DNA from: JANQGG01 sp964642175
Lineage (GTDB): Bacteria; Bacteroidota; Chlorobiia; Chlorobiales; Chloroherpetonaceae
Length of the DNA: 64,000 bases
Assembly: GCA_964642175.1 (NCBI GenBank)
Contig: CAZXOK010000005.1
Coordinates: 124,001 to 188,000, forward strand
Direction of reading: 5' to 3'
Both the position numbers and the translations under genes were made by a program. This document shows positions 9,220-17,914 of this stretch, piece after piece. Position 1 is the stretch's first letter, and each line of letters starts with the position of its first letter. A model generated the notes under the pieces. That model was not told where the DNA came from. It saw only the letters and a program-made list of their open reading frames with translations, and did no database searches.

Positions 9220-9620
9220 ATCCTCAATATAACCCGGCTTTCTATATGAAGGATGTAGAGTATTTTTGCAAGAGTAAATGTGTGAGTATGAGTGGAAACT
9301 GCTTGACATCTCTAACAAAGTTATCTAAATTATCACTGAGTGTTTCCCTGAGTGCATTATCCCTGTTCTCCAAAATTAATCGCATTTAACATCAGTTCTT
9401 CTAGTTAGCTATAATAAGCTTTACCAAAACTCAGGAGGATTTCACGCCAGTCCAGATTAGAAATTGGTCTAACATGAACATTCAACATTAATAATCCTTT
9501 AGTTTCAAAAACTCGTCTGATGTTTAACTCTAAAACGAAAGGAGACACTTTAGAAGTAAGAAGAAATCACCCTTAAAACTTTTTTTTAGAAACAAATCAC
9601 AAAAACACACGGAGGATATT
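9220..9620 (+). other. intergenic region with a candidate promoter
   Basis: About 400 nt without a convincing gene. A perfect -35 TTGACA at 9303-9308 is followed after 17 nt by a weak -10-like TAAATT at 9326-9331, which could start a long leader (about 280 nt) for the downstream secreted-protein gene. The only clear translation signal is GGAGG at about 9611-9615, five bases before the ATG at 9621. No tRNA, known riboswitch pattern or strong terminator was recognised. Confidence 0.4.
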
Positions 9621-10079
9621 ATGAAGAATCACAAGATCATTTATTCCATAGCGTTTTTGGTTTTAATGATATTAGGAAGCCAGATTGCGGAAGCAGGCTC
9701 TGTAGTATTTAATTTAAAGCGAACAACACTGAAAAATGTGGATGATGATGCAGGCAGATGGCAATACTCCGGTGGGGAGATTTATAAAGGCAAAAAAAAA
9801 ATCGGCCATTATGCTGTAACACGTCGCGTTGTATTTAAAGCTACAGAAGCGCAAAATACTGCTATGGTAACCATGTCGATTTTTTTTCTCAGGGAGAAAC
9901 CCCCTCAGAATATAACCCTGCAAGGCGCCCACGATTTCAACAGTGGTATTTACAAAGGAAGTGTTAGCGCGGCTTCCGAAAAATACGATTGGATCAGGAA
10001 CGCGAGTTTTATTGGAAATACGGCTAAAAAAACATTGCGTATAGAATGGCTGGGGTCAAAACAACTCTCACTGCCTTAA
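9621..10079 (+). CDS. secreted protein of unknown function
   Basis: A 152-residue protein with a clear Sec signal peptide (basic KNHK, hydrophobic IIYSIAFLVLMILGSQ, probable cleavage after AEA near residue 26). The mature part of about 126 residues has alternating hydrophobic strands, a KGKKKIGHYAVTRR segment and no cysteine, suggesting a small beta-rich periplasmic or secreted domain. I do not recognise the family. A strong ribosome-binding site (GGAGG) precedes the ATG and a 10-bp terminator hairpin follows 40 nt after the stop, so it forms a stand-alone unit. Confidence 0.65.
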   Translation: MKNHKIIYSIAFLVLMILGSQIAEAGSVVFNLKRTTLKNVDDDAGRWQYSGGEIYKGKKKIGHYAVTRRVVFKATEAQNTAMVTMSIFFLREKPPQNITLQGAHDFNSGIYKGSVSAASEKYDWIRNASFIGNTAKKTLRIEWLGSKQLSLP

Positions 10080-10118
10080 GAGGTTATTTACAGGACAACA
10101 TTAAAGCATTAAATATTA

Positions 10119-10152
10119 CAGGGGCAATTCATGGATTGCCCCTGCTTGTTTT
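10119..10152 (+). terminator. rho-independent-type terminator
   Basis: Inverted repeat CAGGGGCAAT / ATTGCCCCTG (10119-10128 and 10135-10144), a 10-bp perfect stem with a six-base loop TCATGG, followed by CTTGTTTT. It lies 40 nt beyond the stop of the secreted-protein gene and just before the convergent 3' end of nrdJ. The T-run is short, so termination strength is uncertain, but position and stem are convincing. Confidence 0.75.
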
Positions 10153-10167
10153 AAGGGAACGATAAAA

Positions 10168-13100
10168 TTAAGAGCACCCGCTCGTCATGCCACAATCTTC
10201 ACATACCACGCAGCTGCCGTTTTGTTTTACGTTCATCGAACCGCAGTTGGTGCATTGCTCACCCGTGTAACCTTTAACTTTAGCTTCCGCAATGCGGGAG
10301 AGATCTTCACTCTGGTGATTGATCTGGTCCTGCACAATTGGCGAAGATGCTTTTGGCACATGCTTCAGCTCTGGCAGGGCCGGACTTTTTGGCTGAACTT
10401 CCCGATGGTCTGGCTCCACAACCCGATCCGATGCCTGGGTATGATTATTTGAACCGGCTACTTCATCCACGGCTTTTACATGCACAAAATCCTCCCGGCC
10501 CAGGTAGTCGTAACCAATGGAGCGGAACACATAGTCCAGAATTGAAGTGGCATTTTTAATCGATTCGTGCCCCCTTACAGGTCCGGCCGGCTCAAAGCGG
10601 GTAAAGGTAAAACTATTGACCAGTTCTTCGAGCGGCATACCGTATTGCAATGCTTTGGAGGCCAACACAGCAAAACAGTTCAACAGGCCCTTAAACGAGG
10701 CGCCTTCTTTGTACATATCAATAAAGATCTCACCAATAGCACCATCTTCATACTCGCCGGTTCTCAGAAATACCTTATGCCCGTTTACATAGGCCTCACG
10801 AATGTACCCTTTGCGTTTTTTTGGCAAACGACGGCGATTTTTCTCATAATCCATACGTTCGGCAATCGCTTCCTGGACTTCTTTGGGTCCCTTAGTTTCA
10901 TCCAGGGTATCTTCATCACCCAGCATTACAATTTCATCCAGGTCGTCGAAATAGGTGCTGTTAAGCGGCTGGCTAAGCTTGGAAGCATCACGATAAAGCG
11001 CAATCGCTTTGATCATGGTTTTCCACGATTGCATGTAGACTTCATCAACTTCCTCTACCGTGGCATTCATTGGCATATTCACAGTTTTGGAAATCGCGCC
11101 TGAAATAAACGGCTGAACCGCTGCCATCATGCGCACATGGGCCATGTAAGGAATGTAACGCTTGCCATTTCTGCCGCATTTATTGGCACAATCAAAAATA
11201 GGCAGATGCTCGTCTTTCAGGTGCGGGGCACCTTCAATCATCATGGTACCGCATACATAATCGTTGGTCAGCTCAATCTCTTGCCGGCTGTAGCCCATAG
11301 ATGAAAGCATATCAAATTCGGGTGAATTCAGATCGTCTTCAGTAAATCCAAGCGAGAGACAGAACTCTTCACCCAGAGACCATTTGTTAAAGGCAAACTT
11401 GATATCAAACACATTATCGAGCTGATCTTCAATCACCGACAGTTTCTCTTCGGTAAAACCTTTTTCAATAAGCGACTCTCTGGTAATGCCCGGCGAACCG
11501 ATAAGCGTGCCATGCCCCTTAGAGTACTGCTCGATATCTTCAATCTGATCGGACGAGTAACCAAGATTAACCAATGATTTATGCACAGACTGATTAACGA
11601 TCTTAAAGTAACCGCCACCGGAAAGCTTTTTAAATTTCACAATGGCAAAATCAGGTTCAATACCGGTAGTATCGCAGTCCATTACAAGGCCGATAGTACC
11701 GGTTGGTGCAATTACACTTACCTGTGCATTTCTAAAGCCATGCTTTTCGCCCAGGGCCAGCGCTTCATCCCAGGTTTCGTGGGCAGCGTGCAACAGTTCA
11801 GGTGAACACAGAGTTTGATTGATTCCGGTTGGTGGAATGGTAAGCTCCTCGTACTCGGTTACAGGCGCGTTATAAGCCGCCCGGCGATGGTTACGGATCA
11901 CGCGAAGCATGGGCTCACGGTTGTTTTCGTAACGCGCAAAGGGGCCTTTGTCTTTGGCCAGTTCAGCCGAAGTAGCATAGGCCTGACCGGTAATAATGGC
12001 CGAAATTGCCCCGGCGATGGTTACGGCTTGCTTGGAATCGTAAGGCACGCCGTTGATCATCAGTATGGTTCCCATGTTGGCAAAACCCAACCCCAGGGTT
12101 CTGTAATCATAACTGAGCTGAGCAATGCGTTTCGATGGGAACTGTGCCATCAATACACTGATCTCCAGCACAATTGTCCAGAGGCGTGTGGCATGGCGTA
12201 GTTTTTGGGTATCAATATCACCGGTTTCCGGATTGAGATATTTTATCAGGTTTAAACTGGCCAGGTTACAGGCGGTATCATCAAGGAACATGTACTCGCT
12301 GCAAGGGTTGCTGGCATTAATACGACCATCACTGGGGCAAGTATGCCACTCGTTGATGGTGGAGTCGAATTGCAGGCCGGGATCGGCACATTTCCAGGCA
12401 GCCATAGAAATCTTTTTCCAGAGATCCCGTGCGCGAACAGTTTTGGCTACTTCCTTATTGGTTCGCCAGGTCAGATCCCAGTTTTCATCAGCTTCAACGG
12501 CTTTCATGAACGCACTTGAAACACGCACCGTATTGTTGGAGTTCTGCCCATTTACGGTCTGGTATGCTTCGGACTCGTAATGTGTATCGTATGAGTCAAA
12601 ATCCAGGGTGGTGAATCCCTGATCTACCAACGAGAGAGTATGCAGAACCAGGTTTAAGGGTACACCCCGATGCAGGGCTTTCTTGATCAACTCGTTGAGC
12701 TTAGAATTTTCTTTGCGATCTGATCCACCTGCGAGGGCTTCTTCCACAATGGCTTTCAGGAACACGGAAGAGACTTTAGAGCCGGAAACCATGGCGGCTA
12801 CCTTGTACTCTTCGTTGACTTTCCAGTCAATAAACCGCTCAATATCGGGGTGATCAATATTTACAATCACCATTTTGGCTGCCCGCCGAGTTGTTCCGCC
12901 AGATTTAATGGCTCCGGCAGCGGCATCAAAAATTTTCAAAAAGCTCATCAATCCCGAGGAAGTCCCTCCGCCTGAGAGTTTTTCACCTTCGCCACGCAGG
13001 TTTGAGAAGTTGGTACCCGTACCGCTGCCATACTTGAACACACGGGCTTCGCGTACGATCAAATCAAAAATACCCCCTTCGTTGACCAGATCATCCTGAA

Positions 13101-13662
13101 TGGATTGAATAAAACAGGCATGGGCCTGCGGCCTGGAATAGGCGTTGGTGGATCTGGACATCTTCTCCGTCTCCGGATCCACATAATAGTGCCCCTGAGA
13201 GCGACCATCAATTTTGTAAGCAAAATCCAGCCCGGTGTTGAACCATTGCGGTGAGTTGGGCGCTGCCATTTGGTTGAGAAGCATGTAAGCCACTTCGTCG
13301 TAAAATGCCTCGGCGTCGCTCTTGCTTTCGAAATACCCGTGCGACTCGCCCCAGAAACGCCAGCATCCGGCCAAACGATGCACCACCTGCTTAATGGAGG
13401 TTTCACTTCCCATAAGCTGATTGCCCTTTTCATCGACCTGCGGTTTACCTTCAGGATCAAATAAAGGCACCCCGGCTTTCCTGAAGTACTTCTGAGCCAG
13501 AATGTCGGTAGCCACCTGCGACCAGGTTTTCGGCACTTCGATATTGTGCATGTCAAACACCGTGGTACCATCGGGATTCCGAAGCACCGAGGAGCGATAC
13601 GTGTATTCTATTTGATCATAGACATTTTGACCGGCCTGTGTAAATAATCGCGTAACTTTCAT
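10168..13662 (-). CDS. nrdJ: adenosylcobalamin-dependent (class II) ribonucleoside-diphosphate reductase
   Basis: A 1164-residue class II ribonucleotide reductase that makes deoxyribonucleotides with a B12-generated thiyl radical. Visible active-site elements are AHACFIQSIQDDL (first redox Cys), the N-x-C-x-E motif in NPCSEYMF (thiyl radical Cys), the second redox Cys in DDTACNLASLNL, and APTGTIGLVMDCDTTGIEP. The C-terminus carries a zinc-ribbon-like tail CTNCG...CVVCEDCG followed by a terminal C-S. No intein-like interruption is seen and the length is normal for this long NrdJ type. It stands alone, without nrdB, as expected. No cobalamin riboswitch was recognised upstream. Confidence 0.95.
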   Translation of the reverse strand: MKVTRLFTQAGQNVYDQIEYTYRSSVLRNPDGTTVFDMHNIEVPKTWSQVATDILAQKYFRKAGVPLFDPEGKPQVDEKGNQLMGSETSIKQVVHRLAGCWRFWGESHGYFESKSDAEAFYDEVAYMLLNQMAAPNSPQWFNTGLDFAYKIDGRSQGHYYVDPETEKMSRSTNAYSRPQAHACFIQSIQDDLVNEGGIFDLIVREARVFKYGSGTGTNFSNLRGEGEKLSGGGTSSGLMSFLKIFDAAAGAIKSGGTTRRAAKMVIVNIDHPDIERFIDWKVNEEYKVAAMVSGSKVSSVFLKAIVEEALAGGSDRKENSKLNELIKKALHRGVPLNLVLHTLSLVDQGFTTLDFDSYDTHYESEAYQTVNGQNSNNTVRVSSAFMKAVEADENWDLTWRTNKEVAKTVRARDLWKKISMAAWKCADPGLQFDSTINEWHTCPSDGRINASNPCSEYMFLDDTACNLASLNLIKYLNPETGDIDTQKLRHATRLWTIVLEISVLMAQFPSKRIAQLSYDYRTLGLGFANMGTILMINGVPYDSKQAVTIAGAISAIITGQAYATSAELAKDKGPFARYENNREPMLRVIRNHRRAAYNAPVTEYEELTIPPTGINQTLCSPELLHAAHETWDEALALGEKHGFRNAQVSVIAPTGTIGLVMDCDTTGIEPDFAIVKFKKLSGGGYFKIVNQSVHKSLVNLGYSSDQIEDIEQYSKGHGTLIGSPGITRESLIEKGFTEEKLSVIEDQLDNVFDIKFAFNKWSLGEEFCLSLGFTEDDLNSPEFDMLSSMGYSRQEIELTNDYVCGTMMIEGAPHLKDEHLPIFDCANKCGRNGKRYIPYMAHVRMMAAVQPFISGAISKTVNMPMNATVEEVDEVYMQSWKTMIKAIALYRDASKLSQPLNSTYFDDLDEIVMLGDEDTLDETKGPKEVQEAIAERMDYEKNRRRLPKKRKGYIREAYVNGHKVFLRTGEYEDGAIGEIFIDMYKEGASFKGLLNCFAVLASKALQYGMPLEELVNSFTFTRFEPAGPVRGHESIKNATSILDYVFRSIGYDYLGREDFVHVKAVDEVAGSNNHTQASDRVVEPDHREVQPKSPALPELKHVPKASSPIVQDQINHQSEDLSRIAEAKVKGYTGEQCTNCGSMNVKQNGSCVVCEDCGMTSGCS

Positions 13663-13756
13663 GGGCTTAGTAATCTATTGACCTTAGAAACCCGGGCAAG
13701 ACTCAACAGGTTTATAAAGCCTAGTTTTAGGGATATTAGTCTTTGTTTTGTCGCTT

Positions 13757-13786
13757 AAAAAGGGAAACCAATCTCCTGGTATCCCT
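13757..13786 (-). terminator. hairpin with short U-run in the nrdJ leader
   Basis: Imperfect inverted repeat AGGGATACCA / TGGTTTCCCT on the minus strand (13777-13786 and 13761-13770; one mismatch, loop GGAGAT), followed by TTTT and then AAG. It lies about 95 nt upstream of the nrdJ start, after the stronger aspS terminator. It could be a second tandem terminator or an attenuator in the nrdJ leader; the sequence alone does not decide. Confidence 0.45.
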
Positions 13787-13808
13787 ATGAAGAAATTCAG
13801 ATCAAGTT

Positions 13809-13840
13809 AAAAAAATCGAACTTATGATTTAACCATAAGT
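13809..13840 (-). terminator. rho-independent terminator after aspS
   Basis: Seven-bp stem ACTTATG / CATAAGT (13834-13840 and 13820-13826 on the minus strand) with a seven-base loop, followed after TCGA by seven T residues on the minus strand (13809-13815). It begins six bases beyond the aspS stop codon, the expected place for a terminator. Confidence 0.75.
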
Positions 13841-13845
13841 AGAAT

Positions 13846-15663
13846 TTAGTTTTCTTTTTTTGGCACATTCAGTGAAAGACCCAATTCGCGCAAATGCTTC
13901 GGAGAGACTTCCGACGGTGCTCCCATCATCAGGTCCTGGGCTTTTTGATTCATTGGGAAGGCAATGACTTCGCGAATGTTTTGCTGATCGCGGAAGATCA
14001 TGACCAGGCGATCCAGTCCCGGTGCAATGCCACCGTGAGGTGGCGCGCCATGTCTAAACGCTTCAATCATATGCCCAAATTCCGCATCGACCTCCTCTTT
14101 GCTGTAACCGGCAATTTCAAAGGCTTTGTACATAATATCGGGCTTATGATTCCGGATAGCCCCGCTCGAGAGCTCAATTCCATTACATACAATATCGTAC
14201 TGGTAGGCCAGGATATGCAATGGATCGTGCTCTTCCAGGGCTTTCATGCCGCCCTGAGGCATGGAAAACGGATTGTGCGAAAACTCAATTTTCTTCTCAG
14301 TTTCGTTGAACTCGTACATGGGGAAATCAACGATCCAGCAAAAGGCCAGTTCATTCTGATCCAGTTCAAATAAATTGGCGTAGTACGAGCGCATGCCGCC
14401 CATAATTTTGCAGGTCTTTTCCCATGGCCCGGCGCCAAAAAATACCACATCGCCATCTTCGAGGCCAAGTTTTTCCATCAGGGCTTCCAGCTCGCCTTCT
14501 TTAAGAAACTTCAGGATCGGGCCTTTGGGGCCGCCGTTTTTAAACTGAATGTAGGCCAGGCCCGGAGAGCCAAGCTTTTTAGCGTGGTCTTCGGATTTGT
14601 CGTAAAACAGGCGGGGTTCGTTGCCACGGCCCTTTAACACAAGCGCCTTGACACACTTGCCTGGCTTGCAGTTACTGGCAAACACTTTAAATCCGGAGTC
14701 TTTGAAAAACTCGGAAAGATCCTGGATTTCCAGCGGAATGCGCAGATCGGGTTTATCGGTACCATATTTATCCATAACCTCGCGATATGGGATGCGCGGG
14801 AACGGAAACTGTCGGATCCGCTTGGTTGAAAGATTATCGGTCAGGTATTTAAACAAGCCTTCCAGTACCTCGAACAATTCGTCCTGGGTGATGAACGACA
14901 TTTCCATGTCGAGCTGGTAAAACTCGCCGGGACTGCGGTCGGCCCGGGCATCTTCATCCCGGAAACACGGTGCAATCTGGAAGTATTTATCAAATCCGGC
15001 AATCATCAGCAACTGCTTAAACTGCTGCGGCGCCTGGGGCAGGGCATAAAATTTCCCGGGATGCAGGCGGCTGGGAACCAAAAAGTCGCGGGCACCCTCT
15101 GGCGAGCTTACCGTCAGGATCGGAGTTTGAATTTCATTAAACCCTAAGTCAATCAAATATTTGCGTATTTCAAAGGTGAGTTTGCTGCGAAACAGGATAT
15201 TGTCTTTGAGGTGCTCGCGTCGCAAATCCAGAAAGCGATATTTCAAGCGAAGTTCTTCCGACGTCTGGGTTTCATCGGCAATCGGAAACGGAATCGGTTC
15301 CGAGGGGTTGTCGATGATCAGTTCATCGGCCACAATTTCTATTTCGCCCGTCGGAATATTTGTGTTGATGGTCTCTTCGGAACGCTTGATCACTTCGCCC
15401 TCGATCGTAATCACCGACTCGCTGTGCAGGTGCTCGGCCTTTGCAAAAATGGCTTCTTTTTCGGGCTGAAGCACGCATTGAGTGTAACCGGTGTGGTCGC
15501 GTAAATCTATAAAGATCAATCCCCCGTGGTCGCGGACCCGGTGCACCCAGCCCGAAAGTCGCACGGTTTGACCAATATGATCAGGACGGATAACACCACA
15601 CAAGTGGGTTCTAAACGGATTTTTATGACTCAACTCTAATAAAGGTTTGGATTCGGAATTCAT
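13846..15663 (-). CDS. aspS: aspartyl-tRNA synthetase AspS
   Basis: A class II aminoacyl-tRNA synthetase of about 605 residues that charges tRNA-Asp (possibly also tRNA-Asn). N-terminal anticodon-binding OB-fold with GWVHRVRDHGGLIFIDLRDHTG, catalytic motif 2 FRDEDARADRSPGEFYQLDMEM, the bacterial-type GAD insertion domain, and motif 3 GIAPGLDRLVMI near the end. An upstream in-frame ATG at 15762 would add 33 residues with no resemblance to AspS. The ATG at 15661-15663 gives the normal N-terminus MNSESKPLLELSHKNPFRTH and is preferred. Followed by a terminator. Confidence 0.95.
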   Translation of the reverse strand: MNSESKPLLELSHKNPFRTHLCGVIRPDHIGQTVRLSGWVHRVRDHGGLIFIDLRDHTGYTQCVLQPEKEAIFAKAEHLHSESVITIEGEVIKRSEETINTNIPTGEIEIVADELIIDNPSEPIPFPIADETQTSEELRLKYRFLDLRREHLKDNILFRSKLTFEIRKYLIDLGFNEIQTPILTVSSPEGARDFLVPSRLHPGKFYALPQAPQQFKQLLMIAGFDKYFQIAPCFRDEDARADRSPGEFYQLDMEMSFITQDELFEVLEGLFKYLTDNLSTKRIRQFPFPRIPYREVMDKYGTDKPDLRIPLEIQDLSEFFKDSGFKVFASNCKPGKCVKALVLKGRGNEPRLFYDKSEDHAKKLGSPGLAYIQFKNGGPKGPILKFLKEGELEALMEKLGLEDGDVVFFGAGPWEKTCKIMGGMRSYYANLFELDQNELAFCWIVDFPMYEFNETEKKIEFSHNPFSMPQGGMKALEEHDPLHILAYQYDIVCNGIELSSGAIRNHKPDIMYKAFEIAGYSKEEVDAEFGHMIEAFRHGAPPHGGIAPGLDRLVMIFRDQQNIREVIAFPMNQKAQDLMMGAPSEVSPKHLRELGLSLNVPKKEN

Positions 15664-16057
15664 TTGGTAATAATATTGTGTTCTTCTAGAAGTGAAAAAA
15701 TCAAGGATTGTGCGAGATGTAGCAGAAAACCAGCCGTGAGACTCATTCGTTTTCAATTCCACTCATTCACATCGTTACCTCTGAAACTGCTCTTATTTCA
15801 TCCCATTTTATTGGGAAAATGCAATCCTATAATATCGTAAAACGAGTGGTTTTTTTAAAGATTTTATCTAATAACTTTTGCCCGCTGCTAAGATACGCGT
15901 ACACTTTTTTTGACTTACTACAACAGATCAGAAGCATTAAATAAAAAGACGTTTTGGAACTACTCGAACAAGCTCAGCATAACATGGTTTTATAATTTTT
16001 GTTCTTTGTTCGGGTTATGTTCAAAAAAAAATCTGCCACCTGAGCCCGGTGCTATAG
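15664..16057 (-). other. intergenic region between dnaX and aspS
   Basis: About 390 nt containing the rejected 33-codon aspS extension, a probable dnaX terminator at its distal end and otherwise AT-rich noncoding sequence with several short T/A runs. I see no tRNA, small gene or repeat. An aspS promoter is expected here on the minus strand but no box is clear enough to call. Confidence 0.5.
16022..16051 (-). terminator. probable dnaX terminator
   Basis: On the minus strand, a short GC-rich hairpin CACC / GGTG with loop GGGCTCA (16048-16051 and 16037-16040) is followed by GCAGA and a run of nine T residues (16023-16031). It begins seven bases after the stop codon of the dnaX tau frame. The stem is only four base pairs, so the call rests mainly on the T-run and position. 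Confidence 0.5.
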
Positions 16058-16669
16058 TTATTGGATCAGTTCTGCGCCAAATTCCTTGATGAGGTATTGG
16101 ATCACTTCATTGGATTTGGCAAGCTCTTCAAAGAGTTCTTTCGGGCTTTTTACCCGGTTGGCCTCGGCTACATCTTTATCAAATACCGGCATTGCCTCCA
16201 TCCGGGCCTTGAAAAACAAGGCTAATTCATGGCTAAGCCTGGGAGAATCTTCCTGGAGGGTTTCATAGGTCATGGCATTTTTACAAAGCAAACTAAGCTT
16301 GTTGTGCTCAAATTTAACCAATTCACAAAGTGTGAGATGCGAATGCAATATGGCCAGGTTTTTTTCATCGAGATGTTTTAAAAACTCATCCCAGCGCTCC
16401 TGGATTTCCCGGAGCGTTGGTGTATGTTGCTCTTGAAACCCTGTGGATTCTTTGCTTATTTCTTGCTGCTCTGTGTTTTTTTGGTTAGAACCCCGATCTG
16501 CCCTGTACCGGGTGTCGCGCACAAACTCAGAAAACGGCTCGTGCCACTTTTGCAAGCTTAATACCGGCAGTGTTTCCGATCTCTGAACCGGAAGTAAATG
16601 TGAGGATTTAGGTGATTTATTAGAGGGTTTGCGGTCTGAGTTTGAGTGAGGTGTCTTTTTTTTCGCTAT
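16058..16669 (-). CDS. dnaX: DnaX tau-specific C-terminal extension, reached by -1 frameshift
   Basis: This open frame lies in the -1 phase relative to dnaX and is open from the poly-A slip site (16669) to its stop at 16058: 203 codons, beginning IAKKKTPHSNSDRKPSN. It has no good start of its own (the first initiation-type codon is a TTG at 16555). Its content, a charged flexible linker followed by helical LREIQERWDEFLKHL and a C-terminal alpha/beta-type segment, fits the tau domain that binds polymerase alpha and DnaB in other bacteria. Joined to the 399-residue gamma form it gives a tau of about 602 residues, a normal length. I treat it as part of dnaX, not a separate gene. Confidence 0.85.
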   Translation of the reverse strand: MAKKKTPHSNSDRKPSNKSPKSSHLLPVQRSETLPVLSLQKWHEPFSEFVRDTRYRADRGSNQKNTEQQEISKESTGFQEQHTPTLREIQERWDEFLKHLDEKNLAILHSHLTLCELVKFEHNKLSLLCKNAMTYETLQEDSPRLSHELALFFKARMEAMPVFDKDVAEANRVKSPKELFEELAKSNEVIQYLIKEFGAELIQ

Positions 16670-16685
16670 TTTTTTTTTAACTCCT
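16666..16685 (-). promoter_or_regulatory. dnaX: dnaX programmed -1 frameshift or slippage site
   Basis: Reading the minus strand: Shine-Dalgarno-like AGGAG (16681-16685), TT, ten A residues (16669-16678), then the zero-frame stop TAG (16666-16668). A -1 shift on the A-run passes the stop and enters the 203-codon tau frame. An SD element about nine bases before the last AAA codon is the spacing known to stimulate -1 shifting in E. coli dnaX, and a homopolymer of nine or more A also permits transcriptional slippage as in Thermus. A second run of eight A (16656-16663) follows just downstream. No strong 3' stem-loop was recognised. Confidence 0.85.
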
Positions 16686-17865
16686 CGCGCAGTCGGGCGA
16701 CTTCTGTTTCCAGAGCCTCAACCTTTCCTGGCAGATCGCCATAGGACTTTGTATTGACAAGTTTGGCCATGGCCAGTTCGAACCGAAGACGCGGCTCGCG
16801 AAACTGCTTGATCTCTTTTTCAGCAGCTGTAATGATATCTACATAGCCAAGGAGTTGTGCTGCCGAAAAGGCCTGAGCTTCAGACTCATAACGTGCTTTT
16901 GCTTCCTCGGTGCCTTCAACCAGCTTGGCAGAGCGCAAGTTGATCATCATAAGGAAATTTCTGAAATGTTCGATAAGACGGACAAAAAAATCAACCGGGT
17001 CGTAACCTTTCTCAAAAACAAACTGAGAGATCTCGAACATGGCCTGGGCATCCTGATTTTGTATAGCCGTGGTTACTGAGAAAAACAGTTCATCATCTAT
17101 GTCGTTAAGCAGCTCGGCCACTTTTTCGTAGGCAATGCTTTGCTGCGTGCCGTTGGAGCAAAACGAGATCACCTGATCCAGAAGGCTCTGGGCATCACGC
17201 ATAGCACCATCGGCTTTCCGGGCTATCAAAAGTAGTGATTTATCATCTATGTTGATCTTCTCTTCCCTGCAAATGACTTTTAAACGCTCCTGGATTTCGG
17301 TGAGGGCAATGCGTTTAAAGTTGAACTTCTGACACCGCGAAGAAATGGTTTGTGGCACCTTGTTCATTTCGGTGGTGGCAAAAATAAACACCACATGTTC
17401 GGGAGGTTCTTCCAGAGTTTTTAAAAATGCATTAAAAGCCGCATTGGAGAGCATGTGAAACTCATCGATAATATAGACCTTGAACTGTCCTTTTTGCGGG
17501 GCATAACGCACATTTTCACGAAGGGTTCTAATATCTTCCACGCTGTTGTTGGAAGCTGCATCGAACTCAGAGATATTCAGGCTGGTTCCGGCATCAAAAT
17601 CGCGGCAGCTCTCGCATTCACCGCAGGGTTCACTTACCTTTTCACGGTAATCCGGATCCTTTTGAATTTTTTCGCAATTCAGGGCTTTGGCAAGAAGACG
17701 CGCAGCGGTGGTTTTACCCACACCCCTGGAGCCTGAGAAAATATACCCATGGGCAATTCGCTGGGTACGAATGGCATTCTTGAGCGTTTGGGTTACGTGC
17801 TCCTGGGCCGAGATATCCGAAAATTTCTGGGGCCTGTATTTTCTGGCAATTACGATATAACTCAT
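16666..17865 (-). CDS. dnaX: DNA polymerase III subunit gamma (zero-frame DnaX)
   Basis: A 399-residue zero-frame product with the clamp-loader ATPase core: Walker A GSRGVGKTT, zinc-binding cysteines in CEKIQ...CGECESC, Walker B-type VYIIDEFHML, and the SRC arginine-finger motif SSRCQKFNFKRI. The frame ends E-L-K-K-K-stop directly on a run of ten A residues, whereas full-length tau needs the -1 frame downstream. As in E. coli and Thermus, one gene probably makes both gamma (zero frame) and tau (frameshifted), components of the pentameric clamp loader. The gene starts 49 nt after the MFS gene. Confidence 0.95.
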   Translation of the reverse strand: MSYIVIARKYRPQKFSDISAQEHVTQTLKNAIRTQRIAHGYIFSGSRGVGKTTAARLLAKALNCEKIQKDPDYREKVSEPCGECESCRDFDAGTSLNISEFDAASNNSVEDIRTLRENVRYAPQKGQFKVYIIDEFHMLSNAAFNAFLKTLEEPPEHVVFIFATTEMNKVPQTISSRCQKFNFKRIALTEIQERLKVICREEKINIDDKSLLLIARKADGAMRDAQSLLDQVISFCSNGTQQSIAYEKVAELLNDIDDELFFSVTTAIQNQDAQAMFEISQFVFEKGYDPVDFFVRLIEHFRNFLMMINLRSAKLVEGTEEAKARYESEAQAFSAAQLLGYVDIITAAEKEIKQFREPRLRFELAMAKLVNTKSYGDLPGKVEALETEVARLREELKKK

Positions 17866-17914
17866 TGCTTATAAGCTCAATCTTCTGATAATGTGGTGCG
17901 AAATATACACATTT

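Noticed and set aside
10567..11103. 178-codon plus-strand frame inside nrdJ
   Set aside because: Antisense shadow of a well-conserved coding region with no ribosome site.
10168..13662. Intein in nrdJ
   Set aside because: Class II reductases often host inteins, but the length is normal for the family and no splice-junction or endonuclease motifs are seen.
13663..13845. Cobalamin riboswitch before nrdJ
   Set aside because: No B12-box-like conserved sequence could be found on the minus strand, and the spacer is shorter than a typical riboswitch.
15664..15762. 33-codon N-terminal extension of aspS
   Set aside because: The added residues do not resemble AspS, and the ATG at 15663 gives the normal start.
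16058..16555. Independent gene starting at TTG 16555
   Set aside because: It is in the -1 frame of dnaX, open back to the A-run, and has the tau domain; better read as part of dnaX.
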